Assembly: GCA_005239635.1 (NCBI GenBank)
Contig: SBBQ01000054.1
Span: 1-64,000, forward strand
Direction: 5' to 3'
Source of the DNA: Uliginosibacterium gangwonense
GTDB taxonomy: Bacteria; Pseudomonadota; Gammaproteobacteria; Burkholderiales; Rhodocyclaceae
Length of the DNA: 64,000 bases
This document shows, in pieces, positions 1-10,573 of this stretch. The notes under the pieces are model-generated. The model saw nothing but the letters and a program-made list of their open reading frames with translations, had not been told where the DNA came from and made no database searches. The position numbers were made by a program, and so were the translations under genes. Within the stretch, counting starts at the first letter, position 1, and each line of letters starts with the position of its first letter.

Positions 1-1
1 G

Positions 2-3000
2 GAAATGGCGACAGGCCTGCTGGTTCTGGAAGAAGCGCTGGAGCATTTTGGGCAGAAGCAGTTCGACTTGCATGCTCAAGTCGACACCATGCTCAAACGT
101 TTAACTGCCGCTAGCAAGGGCGAGCCCGTTGCTGAGCTTGAGTCGCCACGATTGGGTGAGATGTCTCGTCGCGCTCAAGAACGCTTGTTCATGAGCCACG
201 TGGCGCGCGAAATTCAAAATAACTTGGCGGATGTTGAACGTGCCCTAGATAGCTATTTCCGTGGCACTGACAAAGATGTTACTTGGGATTCGGTGTCGGC
301 TTCGATTCGTCAGGTACAAGGCGCACTTACGATTCTGAACCAAGACCGTGCACGCGAAGTATTAAATGAAACATCCAGTTTGATCCAGTGTGTACTGGCG
401 CCGGGTGTCGAACAAAATACTGAACAATACGAACGTATTGCGCACCAGTTGTCTGCATTGGGTTTCTTCGTCAATGCGATTCAACATGGCCCGTCCGATA
501 TTGATGCGATTCTGAATCCGCGCCCAGTCGCCGTTGAACTTGAAGAAGGTGGTTTTGATACGGTTGAGCAAGAGTTGGCTCAGGTTGCGCGTGATACTCA
601 AGCACTTGCAGCCGCCATTCAAGATAGTCCGCAAGATGATCATCTGCGGCAAGAGCTCAAGCAGAACCTTGAAACCATGCGTCAAGACGCCCAGCTGGTG
701 GCTGACATTGGTTTGGAAACGCGCATTGATTCTGCGCTGGCTGCACTAGACGACACGCCGCATAACGAGCTTGCTGCGGCGATGGCAGAGCTGACCGCCA
801 CGCAAGTCGGCGCAGCAATTGAAGGCCCGTCTGAAGAAACACTGCGCTTGGCTGAAGCGAGTAGCGAAGAGTTAGATGCAGAGTTGCTCGAAATCTTCCT
901 CGAAGAAGCGCATGAGGTATTGGCAACCATCGAGGCGCACTTAGGTCAGCTGCGCGACCAGCCGCACGACCAAGCTGTACTCACCACGATTCGTCGTGGC
1001 TTCCATACGCTGAAAGGGAGTGGCCGCATGGTGGGCTTGCGCGATCTAGGTGAGACCGCCTGGAGCGTAGAGCAGGTCATGAACAAGTGGTTGCAGCAAG
1101 AGCAAGACGCAACCCCTGAGTTGATTTCATTGATTGAGCGTGCCCATAGCCTGTTCGCTGATTGGGTGATGCAAATCGAAAACGGCGGTAGCGCTGTTAA
1201 AGATTCAAGCGATGTTGTGAGGTCTGCCAACGAATTGCTCGATGGCCACTCTGGCCAAGCGCCCGTGCCCAACACACAGTACGCCAATTTGATGGCTACG
1301 GTCATCCCAAGCCCCAACGCTGAGCAGCCGTTTACAGTTTTGCCTTCCGGCAACGAGCATCTGCTGGACCCCACTGAAATCGTGTCGCTGGATGACGATT
1401 TTGGTGATGAGGATGAAATACGCGCCGACATGCAGGCCGACCACTTGCTGCGTGATATGTCTCGCACCGTGGTGCCCGGCGCAAGTGATGATGAATTACT
1501 TGCGATGTATGTTGAAGAGGCGCGCATTTATTTGGTTGCGCTAGGTGAAGAAAAAGTACGTCTGCAAAATGGTGGCGTTCCAGACGAAGAAGCGGTTCGT
1601 GTTGCACACACTTTGAGCGGTTGCTCAAGCGCGATTGGCTTTTTAGATGTGCGAGATTTGGCGCGTGCGCTTGAGCACGCTTTATCACGCCATGCAGAAA
1701 TGGGTCGTGCTTTTTCAAGAACCGGACGTCAGCAAATGGGTGAGGCCGTGCAAGCACTCGCCACCATGGTTGATGTAATCGCCGAACACGGCATAACCCC
1801 AGGACGTGCAGACTTAGTTGAGCAGCTCGATAGCCTGCAGCCAGGCGATGAGTCGTTTGATATGCCAGATGCGCTCACCGATGATGTGCCTGATGCGCCT
1901 GTTGTGGAGCCGCTAATTGCACCGGCGCATGCTGCAAATGAAGCGCTGAATGATGCATCGCATGAGCTTGATGAAATTGAGGTTGAGCTTACGCAGCAGC
2001 CAAGTCCGCACGATGATGAAGCCGCGTTGGACTTGGGTAATTTAAGTCAGGTGGTGCCAGCCGAGTCTGCCGCATTAGCCTCGGTAGCGGTCGAACAGAT
2101 CACACCGCCGGAGTTGCCAATTGTTTCGCAAACGCTGCCGAGCAGCACAACACTCGACACATCACGCGAACGCAACGTAACACTGACAGCTGTCGATGAA
2201 ATCGATGCACAGCTTTTGCCAATCTTCTTGGAAGAGGCGCATGAGTTGATGCAACAAATTGGCGATGAGCTGCGTAGCTGGCATGCACAACCCGATGACT
2301 TGGCGAGCGTACCAACGCTGCAGCGTTTGTTTCACACCTTAAAAGGCAGTGCCCGCATGGCCGGTGCAATGCGTTTGGGTGAGCACTTGCACGCGATGGA
2401 AAGCCGGCTTGCGCAAGCGGGAGCATTGCAGTTGGCTGGCACGGGTGTGCTCGAAGAGCTAGACGTTGATACCGATACAGCTGCGCTGATGCTGGATAAG
2501 TTATCGCGCGGCGAGAGCGTAGAGGATATTCAACCAGAAGCGCTGCAAGTGCAGCCGGATGTTGCGTCACAGGCGATGGCAGCAGCCCCCGTTCGTATTA
2601 CGGCACCGGCAGTAGCACAGACAGCTGAACCCGCAGAAGGTGAGCAAGAGGCGGCGCAACAGCGCGCCACGGTGCGGGTGCGCGCAGACATGGTTGACCG
2701 CTTTGTGAACGAAGCCGGTGAAATGAATATTGCCCGCACGCGGGTGGAAGGTGAGTTGCGTACGTTGCGGGGTTCGTTGCTCGAGCTGACCGAAAACGTG
2801 ATTCGTTTGCGTAATCAGCTGCGTGAAATTGAAATTCAGGCTGAGTCGCAAATGGCATCACGTCAGGCTGAGGCTGAAGCACGTCACGAGAAGTTTGACC
2901 CGCTCGAATTTGACCGATTTACCCGCTTTCAAGAAGTGACGCGGATGATGGCGGAGAGTGTGGGTGACGTCACCACCATTCAACAGAACTTGCTTAAAAA

Positions 3001-4462
3001 CCTTGACGAGGCGGATTCCGCATTGAACTCGCAAGGGCGACTCAATCGTGAATTGTCGCAAGCGTTGATGAGTGTGCGTCTGGTGCCCTTCTCTTCGCTT
3101 ACCGACCGTTTGTTCCGCGTGGCGCGCCAATCTGCAAAAGAGCTGAATAAGAAAGTCGCGCTCGATATTCGAAACGGCCAGGTTGAGCTTGACCGTGACG
3201 TGCTCGAAAAAATTACCGGTCCCTTGGAACACTTGCTGCGTAACGCAGTTGCACACGGCATTGAATCCCGCGAATCGCGCGCCGCCGCTGGCAAAGTGGA
3301 TACGGGCGAAATTTTGTTCTCGCTTGCGCAAGAAGGTAACGAAGTTCGTATCGACCTGTCAGACGATGGCGGTGGCTTAAACTTCGAACGTATTCGCGCA
3401 CGGGCTATTGAACGCGGCTTGATTGAAGCGGACGCGCAGCCGACAGAACGTGAACTCACGGCGCTGATTTTTGAGCCCGGTTTCAGTACAGCAGAAGAGC
3501 TGTCTGAAGTGGCGGGTCGCGGTGTGGGGATGGACGTGGTGCGTTCGGAAGTGACCGCCTTGGGTGGTCGTGTTGAAGTCACTACTGTAACGGGTAAGGG
3601 CAGCCACTTTGCGGTGGTGTTGCCAATGACGTTGGCGATTGCGCCGTCAGTTTTGGTGAAGTGCGGCAACAAAACCTATGCTATTCCTGCCTCCATGGTG
3701 AAGCAGGTGCAAGAACTGAAGCCAGCCAAAGCTCAAGAGATTCGTCAGCAGGCTGGCGCAACCTGGATGGATCAACACTTCCCCTACCGTTATTTACCCT
3801 TCTTGTTGGGTGAAAACGAAGCGCGTCCCGATCCGTTATCGAATACTTGGTTGCTCTATCTGCGTGCCGGTACCGAGCAAATGGCACTAGAAGTGGATCA
3901 GATGTCGGGTAATCAGGAAGTGGTGGTGAAGCCCATCGGCGCACAACTGTCACGTCTGCCAGGTGTGTCCGGCGCGACTGTGTTGGGTGACGGTGAAATC
4001 GTGCTCATCATTAACCCGGTTGCGTTGATGGATCGCGCCGTTCGCGTGGATGTGCCAGATCAACCAGCGCGTCCGCAAACGCCGCGCGCGCGTCAGGCGG
4101 TGATTATGGTGGTGGATGACTCGCTCACAGTGCGCAAGATTTCAAGCCGTATGCTGGAGCGTGAAGGCTACCGCGTGATGACGGCAAAAGACGGCGTTGA
4201 TGCGCTTGAGAATCTAATTGAAGTTGTGCCAGACGTGATGCTGCTCGATATTGAAATGCCGCGTATGGATGGCTTTGACTTAACGCGCAACATTCGTGCA
4301 GATGAGCGTCTCAAACATTTGCCAATCATCATGATCACATCGCGTACAGCGGACAAGCACCGCAACTACGCGATGGAAATTGGTGTGGATCACTACCTCG
4401 GCAAGCCCTACGATGAAGATCAATTGCTGATGTTGATTTCGCGTTACGCCAAACCCAATTGA
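2..4462 (+). CDS. chpA: ChpA/PilL-type hybrid histidine kinase (5' end outside window)
   Basis: CheA-like hybrid kinase of type IV pilus chemotaxis signalling. The frame is open to the left edge, so the N-terminus is missing; about 1,485 residues are visible, against roughly 1,800-2,500 for the family. Counting from the Met at base 5, three Hpt-like domains can be seen: FHTLKGSGRM near residue 333, a divergent AHTLSGCSS near 533, and FHTLKGSARM near 776. The CheA-type ATPase follows, with an N box (LLRNAVAHGIE, about 1076), DDGGGL (about 1120) and GRGVGMDVV. A CheW-like domain comes next, and then a C-terminal receiver with VVDDS (about 1370), the acceptor Asp in LLDIEMP (about 1413) and the Lys in GKPYDED. 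In known systems this kinase phosphorylates PilG/PilH and controls twitching. pilT and pilU lie 13 kb away. A hairpin terminator follows the stop. Confidence 0.93.
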   Translation, partial: EMATGLLVLEEALEHFGQKQFDLHAQVDTMLKRLTAASKGEPVAELESPRLGEMSRRAQERLFMSHVAREIQNNLADVERALDSYFRGTDKDVTWDSVSASIRQVQGALTILNQDRAREVLNETSSLIQCVLAPGVEQNTEQYERIAHQLSALGFFVNAIQHGPSDIDAILNPRPVAVELEEGGFDTVEQELAQVARDTQALAAAIQDSPQDDHLRQELKQNLETMRQDAQLVADIGLETRIDSALAALDDTPHNELAAAMAELTATQVGAAIEGPSEETLRLAEASSEELDAELLEIFLEEAHEVLATIEAHLGQLRDQPHDQAVLTTIRRGFHTLKGSGRMVGLRDLGETAWSVEQVMNKWLQQEQDATPELISLIERAHSLFADWVMQIENGGSAVKDSSDVVRSANELLDGHSGQAPVPNTQYANLMATVIPSPNAEQPFTVLPSGNEHLLDPTEIVSLDDDFGDEDEIRADMQADHLLRDMSRTVVPGASDDELLAMYVEEARIYLVALGEEKVRLQNGGVPDEEAVRVAHTLSGCSSAIGFLDVRDLARALEHALSRHAEMGRAFSRTGRQQMGEAVQALATMVDVIAEHGITPGRADLVEQLDSLQPGDESFDMPDALTDDVPDAPVVEPLIAPAHAANEALNDASHELDEIEVELTQQPSPHDDEAALDLGNLSQVVPAESAALASVAVEQITPPELPIVSQTLPSSTTLDTSRERNVTLTAVDEIDAQLLPIFLEEAHELMQQIGDELRSWHAQPDDLASVPTLQRLFHTLKGSARMAGAMRLGEHLHAMESRLAQAGALQLAGTGVLEELDVDTDTAALMLDKLSRGESVEDIQPEALQVQPDVASQAMAAAPVRITAPAVAQTAEPAEGEQEAAQQRATVRVRADMVDRFVNEAGEMNIARTRVEGELRTLRGSLLELTENVIRLRNQLREIEIQAESQMASRQAEAEARHEKFDPLEFDRFTRFQEVTRMMAESVGDVTTIQQNLLKNLDEADSALNSQGRLNRELSQALMSVRLVPFSSLTDRLFRVARQSAKELNKKVALDIRNGQVELDRDVLEKITGPLEHLLRNAVAHGIESRESRAAAGKVDTGEILFSLAQEGNEVRIDLSDDGGGLNFERIRARAIERGLIEADAQPTERELTALIFEPGFSTAEELSEVAGRGVGMDVVRSEVTALGGRVEVTTVTGKGSHFAVVLPMTLAIAPSVLVKCGNKTYAIPASMVKQVQELKPAKAQEIRQQAGATWMDQHFPYRYLPFLLGENEARPDPLSNTWLLYLRAGTEQMALEVDQMSGNQEVVVKPIGAQLSRLPGVSGATVLGDGEIVLIINPVALMDRAVRVDVPDQPARPQTPRARQAVIMVVDDSLTVRKISSRMLEREGYRVMTAKDGVDALENLIEVVPDVMLLDIEMPRMDGFDLTRNIRADERLKHLPIIMITSRTADKHRNYAMEIGVDHYLGKPYDEDQLLMLISRYAKPN

Positions 4463-4468
4463 TCAGTG

Positions 4469-4499
4469 ATGGGTTGCATCAGACGGTGCAACCCATTTT
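4469..4499 (+). terminator. Rho-independent terminator after the ChpA-like gene
   Basis: Perfect 10-bp inverted repeat ATGGGTTGCA / TGCAACCCAT with an 8-base loop, followed by TTTT. It starts 6 bases after the stop codon of the kinase gene and lies between two convergent genes. Confidence 0.75.
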
Positions 4500-4577
4500 C
4501 ACGCCTTTCTACCGCACCCATTCGTTAGCGTTTCTCCGGTATTTCAGCCGGACTATTTTGTGACGCCTGATGAAGCA

Positions 4578-6137
4578 TTACGTTGCGCCTCGAACGGCAC
4601 GCACTTTGCCAAAGCGTAGCAGGGTACGCTCACGCGCTTCGGCATGATCCACAATCGGTGCAGGGTAGTGTTGCCCCACAATGCAGTTTGCCGCTTCTTG
4701 CTCCAACTTGCTGGCGCGCCACGGCGCATGAATGTGCTTACCCTCAAAGCCTGCTACCTCGGGCACGTAACGGCGAATGAACAAACCTTTCGGGTCGAAT
4801 TTTTCCGACTGCGTAATCGGGTTAAAAATCCGAAAGTAAGGTTGTGCATCACAGCCCGTTGATGCGGCCCATTGCCAACCCCCGTTGTTGGCAGCGAGAT
4901 CGTAATCGTTTAGATGCTGGGCAAACCATGCCTCGCCGCGTCGCCAATCAATACCTAAATCTTTGGTGAGAAAACTGGCGCTCACCATGCGTAAGCGGTT
5001 GTGCATATAGCCCGTTTGCAATAGCTGTCGCATGGCGGCATCGACCAGCGGGTAGCCTGTTTTGCCAATGCACCAGGCTGAAAATAAAGATTGGGCGTGT
5101 TCGTCTTCATCCCACTTGAGTGCGGCATATTCGGCCTTGAAGTCTTCAGTCACGACGCGTGGGTGGTGCCACAAAATTTGCTGGTAAAACTCGCGCCAGA
5201 TCAGTTCGCTCAACCAGGTTTCAGCACCCTTCCCTGCAAGGCTGACGGCATATTGCGCCAAGGTACGAATGCTGATTGTGCCAAAGCGTAAATGGGTGGA
5301 AAGGTAGCTGGGGCCTTTGGTGGCCGGGTAGTCGCGTGTTTGATGGTACTGCTCGATGCGCGCTTGAAAGTCTTCAAAGAGTTGCAGCCCACCGCGTATA
5401 CCCGTCGGTAAGCGCACACCTTCTAACGCATGTTCGTCAAACCCTAATTGCGTGAGCGTGGGGATGCCGTGATTGGCAAAATGTGCGTAGCGCGTGTCCG
5501 CCTTTGCCGGCGGTAAGGGCGCGAAGGCGGCTCGATATTTGTCGACAGGGTACGCTTGCAAATAAAACGAGTTGAGACGTTTTTGCCAAGCATTGCGATA
5601 GGGCGTGAACACGCTGTACGGCGTGCCCGTAGCAGTGAGAATTTCATCGCGCTCAAAAATAACGTGATCTTTGCTGTCGTGAAACTCAATACCACTCGAC
5701 TTGAGTGCAGCTGCAACAGCTGCATCGCGAGTCATGGCTGCGGGCTCGTAGTCACGATTGGCAAAAATGGCTTGCACCCCAAGTTCTTGGGCAAGCTGTG
5801 GAATGCACTGTTGGGCCGCGCCGTGCAACACAATGAGCCTGCTCCCCCACTGTTGTAACGTTTGGTCTAGCTCAGTAATGCAGGCATGAATAAATGCAAC
5901 GCGACGATCGCGTTGGCAGCCTTGATCTAGCAGCGGCTGCAGAATATCTGTGTCGAACACAAACACGCACCACGCAGGCGCACCAGCCTTTTGCGCTGCG
6001 CGTAACCCGTGATACAAAGCTGCATGATCGTGCAGGCGCAGATCGCGTCGCAGCCAAATTAACACCCCGTGAGCTGAAGCGTCTTGGTGCGACGTACTCA
6101 TTGGTGCGGTGGTATTTGGCGTGGTGGTGGGAGGCAT
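4578..6137 (-). CDS. phr: Deoxyribodipyrimidine photolyase, class I
   Basis: Flavoprotein that repairs UV-induced cyclobutane pyrimidine dimers with blue light. At 519 residues it is somewhat longer than the usual 450-480. An N-terminal antenna domain opens with [10 protein letters not shown] (about residues 28-37). The C-terminal FAD domain carries [14 protein letters not shown] (about 276), LIWREFYQ (about 317), [16 protein letters not shown] (about 385) and [20 protein letters not shown] (about 425), which are the substrate and FAD motifs of bacterial photolyases. The start is uncertain: a second ATG at 6101 would remove a Thr/Pro-rich leader, and neither ATG has a clear ribosome site. It is transcribed divergently from yqgE and contains three exact copies of the TTTGCCAAT word. 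A cryptochrome is less likely because the photolyase substrate region is intact. Confidence 0.95.
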   Translation of the reverse strand: MPPTTTPNTTAPMSTSHQDASAHGVLIWLRRDLRLHDHAALYHGLRAAQKAGAPAWCVFVFDTDILQPLLDQGCQRDRRVAFIHACITELDQTLQQWGSRLIVLHGAAQQCIPQLAQELGVQAIFANRDYEPAAMTRDAAVAAALKSSGIEFHDSKDHVIFERDEILTATGTPYSVFTPYRNAWQKRLNSFYLQAYPVDKYRAAFAPLPPAKADTRYAHFANHGIPTLTQLGFDEHALEGVRLPTGIRGGLQLFEDFQARIEQYHQTRDYPATKGPSYLSTHLRFGTISIRTLAQYAVSLAGKGAETWLSELIWREFYQQILWHHPRVVTEDFKAEYAALKWDEDEHAQSLFSAWCIGKTGYPLVDAAMRQLLQTGYMHNRLRMVSASFLTKDLGIDWRRGEAWFAQHLNDYDLAANNGGWQWAASTGCDAQPYFRIFNPITQSEKFDPKGLFIRRYVPEVAGFEGKHIHAPWRASKLEQEAANCIVGQHYPAPIVDHAEARERTLLRFGKVRAVRGAT

Positions 6138-6274
6138 GTTCAGATTTTAGTGCGCTTAAGGGTTGGCGGCTATGCGAACAACGCATCTTAGGTGCCCTAC
6201 GACGGCGCAAGAAATTGGCAAAATCAGTGAAATCTTCATTTCTTGTTTTGCAGCACAGCAATTACAATAAAGGC

Positions 6275-6853
6275 ATGAGTACCAGTAGCGAGCGCCCTCC
6301 TGTCGATTTGACCGATCACTTCCTGATCGCCATGCCGGCCATGCAGGACACCCACTTTGCGCGAACGCTGACCTATGTGTGCGAGCACAATAAAGACGGT
6401 GCCATGGGGGTGATTGTGAATCGCCCGATCGACCTTTCGCTTGAATCCTTGTTTGAAAAGATTGATTTATCGCTAAACGCACCCGGTTTTGGCGAGTTGC
6501 CTGTCTATTTTGGTGGTCCTGTGCAGACGGATCGCGGCTTTGTGCTACATCGCCCAGCGGGTGAGTGGCAGTCTAGCTTGCGTGTGCGTGATGATATGGG
6601 GCTCACTTCTTCACGCGATGTGCTGCAATCGGTTGGTCGCGAAGGTACACCGACCGAAATCTTGGTGGCCTTAGGTTACGCCGGTTGGTCTGCAGGCCAG
6701 CTGGAAGACGAATTGTCTAAGAACGCGTGGCTTACCGTAGCGGCCGATCCGCGCATTATTTTCGACCTGCCGCCGGAAGAACGGTTAGAGGCCGCGATGG
6801 CCCTGTTGGGTGTTGATTTTGCCAATCTGTCGGAGGTGGCAGGGCATGCCTGA
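6275..6853 (+). CDS. yqgE: YqgE/AlgH family protein (DUF179)
   Basis: A 192-residue protein of the YqgE/AlgH family, whose biochemical role is not established. Family features are [17 protein letters not shown] near the N-terminus, the segment around [25 protein letters not shown], and a C-terminal [14 protein letters not shown]. The start at 6275 is chosen because it gives the usual family length and has AAAGG just upstream; the frame stays open further upstream, but that part has no family match. Its 3' end overlaps ruvX by 8 bases. yqgE-ruvX-pyrR-pyrB is a recurrent order in beta- and gammaproteobacteria, and here all appear to be cotranscribed. Confidence 0.93.
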   Translation: MSTSSERPPVDLTDHFLIAMPAMQDTHFARTLTYVCEHNKDGAMGVIVNRPIDLSLESLFEKIDLSLNAPGFGELPVYFGGPVQTDRGFVLHRPAGEWQSSLRVRDDMGLTSSRDVLQSVGREGTPTEILVALGYAGWSAGQLEDELSKNAWLTVAADPRIIFDLPPEERLEAAMALLGVDFANLSEVAGHA

Positions 6854-7347
6854 TCGCACGCCAAACTCTGCTACTGCCGCATCACCCCAGTCTCAAGATA
6901 AAATCCCCCCTGTTTCACCCATGACGCGTGGCACTGTGCTGGCTTTCGACTTCGGTTTAAAGCGCATTGGTGTGGCGGTGGGCGAACTCGAAGTGAAGCA
7001 GGCGAACCCGCACAGTGTGATATCAACTGAGCTGAGTGATGCGCGATTTGAGGCGATTGCGAAGTTGTTAAACGAATGGCGGCCGGTGCATCTGGTGGTG
7101 GGCTTGCCCGCGCACGACGATGCTGACGACACGCCAGGCGAGAGCCGTGAGCATAGTATGGCAGCGCGCTGTGAGCGTTTTGCCAATCAACTGCGTGGGC
7201 GTTTTGGTTTGGGCGTGACGCTGGTGGATGAACGTTACACCTCGGTCGATGCCGAAGAACAATTAATGCAGCTCGGTAAAGATTGGCGTACTCGCAAAGC
7301 TTTGCTGGACGCAGTCGCAGCACAACTGATACTTCAGGATTTTTTTG

Positions 7348-7370
<23 letters not shown>
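6846..7370 (+). CDS. ruvX: RuvX/YqgF, Holliday junction resolvase-like / pre-16S rRNA nuclease
   Basis: RNase H-fold protein implicated in the final maturation of 16S rRNA 5' ends; older annotation calls it a Holliday junction resolvase. Key motifs are [14 protein letters not shown], with the first catalytic Asp, then [18 protein letters not shown], and DAVAAQLIL with the last acidic residue. The start at 6846 is preferred because GGAGG lies 9 bases upstream; this adds about 25 residues to the usual 140-150. A start at 6921 would give the classical length but has no ribosome site. It overlaps yqgE at its start and pyrR at its end, so translation is probably coupled. Confidence 0.93.
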
Positions 7371-7866
<496 letters not shown>

Positions 7867-7908
7867 ACATGACGCACATTAAACTGATGTCAAACGAGGA
7901 GCCGCTGC

Positions 7909-8877
7909 ATGGCGTATAACCCGCAGCTAAATCGCAACGGCGAACTGCAGCACCTACTCACAATTGAGGGGTTGCCGCGCGCAGTGCTGACGCGAATTTT
8001 GGACACGGCCGCACCCTTTACCGAAGTGGCCGAGCGCGAAGTGAAGAAGCTTCCGCTACTACGTGGCAAGAGTGTGTTCAATCTCTTCTTCGAAAACTCA
8101 ACGCGCACACGCACTACGTTCGAGATTGCCGCCAAGCGTTTGTCGGCCGATGTGTTTAACCTCAACATTTCGACCAGCTCAACTTCAAAAGGCGAAACGC
8201 TGCTCGATACGGTAGATAACCTGTGTGCGATGCAAGCAGACATGTTTGTAGTGCGCCATGCCAGCAGCGGCGCGCCCTATTTGATTGCGCAGCATCTGGC
8301 TGCAACAGGTCGCGATCACATTCATGTGGTGAACGCCGGTGATGGTCGTCATGCCCACCCGACTCAAGGGCTGCTCGACATGTACACCATTCGTCACTAC
8401 AAGGGCGATTTCACCAAATTGACGGTTGCGATTGTGGGTGATGTGTTGCACTCACGCGTGGCGCGTTCGCAAATTCATGCGCTACACACCTTAGGCGTGC
8501 CAGAAGTGCGCGTGATCGCGCCCAAAACTTTGCTGCCGGTCGAAGTGAGCAAGATGGGCGTGCATGTATTTCACGACATGCGTGAAGGCTTGCGCGGGGT
8601 CGATGTGATCATGATGTTGCGCTTGCAAAACGAACGTATGAGCGGCGCTTTGCTGCCTTCGTCGCAAGAATATTTTAAATATTTTGGGCTCACCCAAGAA
8701 AAGCTGGCATTGGCAAAACCTGATGCAATTGTGATGCACCCGGGCCCGATGAACCGCGGCGTTGAAATTGATTCGGCTGTGGCGGATGGCGGGCAAGCCG
8801 TAATCCTGCCGCAGGTTACATTTGGTATCGCTGTGCGCATGGCGGTGATGAGTTTGCTTACCGGACAATCGGCATGA
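7909..8877 (+). CDS. pyrB: Aspartate carbamoyltransferase, catalytic chain
   Basis: Transfers carbamoyl from carbamoyl phosphate to L-aspartate, the second step of de novo pyrimidine synthesis. It has 322 residues, the normal length. The carbamoyl phosphate site [12 protein letters not shown] is near residue 60 and the C-terminal [13 protein letters not shown] near 275. The start has a good ribosome site (GAGGAG). No pyrI regulatory chain is present. The next gene codes for a degenerate dihydroorotase, which in pseudomonads forms a dodecameric complex with PyrB. The stop codon overlaps an ATG of the next frame (ATGA). Confidence 0.97.
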   Translation: MAYNPQLNRNGELQHLLTIEGLPRAVLTRILDTAAPFTEVAEREVKKLPLLRGKSVFNLFFENSTRTRTTFEIAAKRLSADVFNLNISTSSTSKGETLLDTVDNLCAMQADMFVVRHASSGAPYLIAQHLAATGRDHIHVVNAGDGRHAHPTQGLLDMYTIRHYKGDFTKLTVAIVGDVLHSRVARSQIHALHTLGVPEVRVIAPKTLLPVEVSKMGVHVFHDMREGLRGVDVIMMLRLQNERMSGALLPSSQEYFKYFGLTQEKLALAKPDAIVMHPGPMNRGVEIDSAVADGGQAVILPQVTFGIAVRMAVMSLLTGQSA

Positions 8878-8915
8878 GTCGGGGCGGCCAAATAATGAAT
8901 AACGCAGGAAGCCAC

Positions 8916-10193
8916 ATGAACATACACATTCAGGGTGGGCGCGTCGTTGATCCGGCGCAGCAGATGGACCAAGTCGCCGACGTGTTTATTACCGACGGAA
9001 AAATCGCGGCAATTGGCAAAGCGCCGGATGGCTTTAAGGCAGACCGTACCCTAGACGCACGTGGTTGTGTCGTGTGTCCGGGTTTGGTCGATTTATCCGC
9101 GCGGCTGCGTGAGCCGGGTAATGAATATCGCGCCAATCTGGAATCTGAAATGGCGGCTGCCGTCGCTGGCGGTGTTACTAGCTTGGCGTGTCCGCCCGAC
9201 ACCGAGCCGGTGTTGGATGAGCCGGGCCTGGTTGAAATGTTGGTGCATCGCGCGCGCACGCTTAACTTGGCGCGTGTGTATCCGCACGGGGCGCTTACCG
9301 TCAAACTAGAAGGTAAAGCAGTGACCGAAATGGGCGAGCTGGCAGAGGCTGGCTGTGTGGCGTTTAGCCAAGCCAATCAACCGGTACGCGACACCTTAGT
9401 TTTGTTCCGCACGCTGCAATATGCAGCCACGTTTGGGCATGTGGTGTGGCTGCAGCCGACAGATTCGTTTTTGTCACAAAAGGGCGTGGCGCATGATGGG
9501 GAAGTCGCTTCTCGTTTAGGTCTGGCGGGTATTCCAGTGCTGGCGGAAACGGTGGCCATTGCAACGGTTGTACAACTGATGCGCGAGAGTGGCGCACGTG
9601 TGCACTTGGCGCGTATTTCTAGCGCGGCGGGGCTGGCATTGGTGCAGCAGGCACGGACTGAGGGTTTGCCCATTAGCTGCGATGTGAATGTGCACCATCT
9701 GCATTTGAGCGACATGGATATTGGCTTCTTTAATCCGCATTGCCGCATGAATCCGCCATTGCGTTCGCAAGCAGATCGCGATGCGCTGCGTCGTGGATTG
9801 GCAAATGGGCAAATCGATGCCGTGTGTTCTGACCATACCCCGGTGGATGATGATGCCAAGCAACTACCGTTTGCTGAAGCCGAACCCGGCGCAACAGGCT
9901 TGGAGTTGCTGCTGCCGCTGACCCTGAAATGGGGCCAAGAAATGAAGCTGTCGTTGCCACAAACCTTGGCGCGCATTACCTGCGACGCTGCGCGTGTATT
10001 AGGGATTGATGCCGGTCATCTGCGTGTCGGTGCTGAAGCGGATGTGTGCATTTTTGAAGCAGACACGATGCAGCGCGTGACACGTGATAGCTTGCGAAGC
10101 CACGGCAAGAATTCACCCTTCTTGGGCTATGAAGTGCCTGGCCGAGTACGTACAACCTTGGTAAGCGGACAAGTTGTGTTTCAACAAGCTTGA
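8916..10193 (+). CDS. pyrC': Dihydroorotase-like protein PyrC', probably inactive
   Basis: Amidohydrolase-fold protein of 425 residues related to dihydroorotase, but with broken metal sites. The family motif VDxHvHlREPG reads VDLSARLREPG (about residues 57-67), so both His are gone. The later CHVST motif reads ARISS, losing another His. HHL and SDHTPV are partly kept. In Pseudomonas, PyrC' has the same losses and acts as a structural partner of PyrB. The same role is inferred here from the adjacency. The start at 8916 is chosen for AGGAAG just upstream and because the family match begins there; an upstream ATG at 8874 overlaps the pyrB stop. A functional pyrC must lie elsewhere. Confidence 0.9.
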   Translation: MNIHIQGGRVVDPAQQMDQVADVFITDGKIAAIGKAPDGFKADRTLDARGCVVCPGLVDLSARLREPGNEYRANLESEMAAAVAGGVTSLACPPDTEPVLDEPGLVEMLVHRARTLNLARVYPHGALTVKLEGKAVTEMGELAEAGCVAFSQANQPVRDTLVLFRTLQYAATFGHVVWLQPTDSFLSQKGVAHDGEVASRLGLAGIPVLAETVAIATVVQLMRESGARVHLARISSAAGLALVQQARTEGLPISCDVNVHHLHLSDMDIGFFNPHCRMNPPLRSQADRDALRRGLANGQIDAVCSDHTPVDDDAKQLPFAEAEPGATGLELLLPLTLKWGQEMKLSLPQTLARITCDAARVLGIDAGHLRVGAEADVCIFEADTMQRVTRDSLRSHGKNSPFLGYEVPGRVRTTLVSGQVVFQQA

Positions 10194-10202
10194 TTGCAAT
10201 TT

Positions 10203-10508
10203 CTAGCGGGGCATTAAAGCGCGTAGCGCATCGGCAGAGCAGTTGCTGATACGCACGCGCTTTTCACGTGAGCTTTGCCCGCTCACCAATTCAACATTGC
10301 GCTTCGCCAATCCCAGTTGGTTTGCCAGAAAGGCCAGTAGGGCCTGATTTGCTTTGCCATCGACCGGTGGAGCCGCCAGTCGAATCTTTAACGCACCGCC
10401 GTGCTCACCCTGTACTGCCGTTGTTTTTGCGCCTGGCTGAATGTGCAATGTAAGCACAAAGTCGCCACGTGCATGTTGTATTAGCCAAGTTGGCAATGCG
10501 CCATTCAT
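10203..10508 (-). CDS. yggU: YggU family protein (DUF167)
   Basis: A small conserved protein of 101 residues with no established function. The family signature is visible as LHIQPGAKTTAVQGEH, then LKIRLAAPPVDGKANQALLA and SGQSSREKRVRI. It follows yggT on the same strand, 65 bases downstream, as in the common proC-yggT-yggU order. It converges on pyrC' with a 9-base gap. Confidence 0.92.
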   Translation of the reverse strand: MNGALPTWLIQHARGDFVLTLHIQPGAKTTAVQGEHGGALKIRLAAPPVDGKANQALLAFLANQLGLAKRNVELVSGQSSREKRVRISNCSADALRALMPR

Positions 10509-10573
10509 CGGTACAAATTGCGTCGTTGAATAGATGTCTTAGTAGGTGTATTAGGTCTGCGGCGGACGCGAAT

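Noticed and set aside
946-1527. Antisense open frames across the kinase gene and similar long shadow frames elsewhere
   Set aside because: They lie opposite well-supported genes, have no recognisable motifs and show the composition of reversed coding DNA.
5894-6274. Upstream extension of the yqgE frame by 127 residues
   Set aside because: It has no family match, overlaps the photolyase gene, and the Met at 6275 has a ribosome site and gives normal length.
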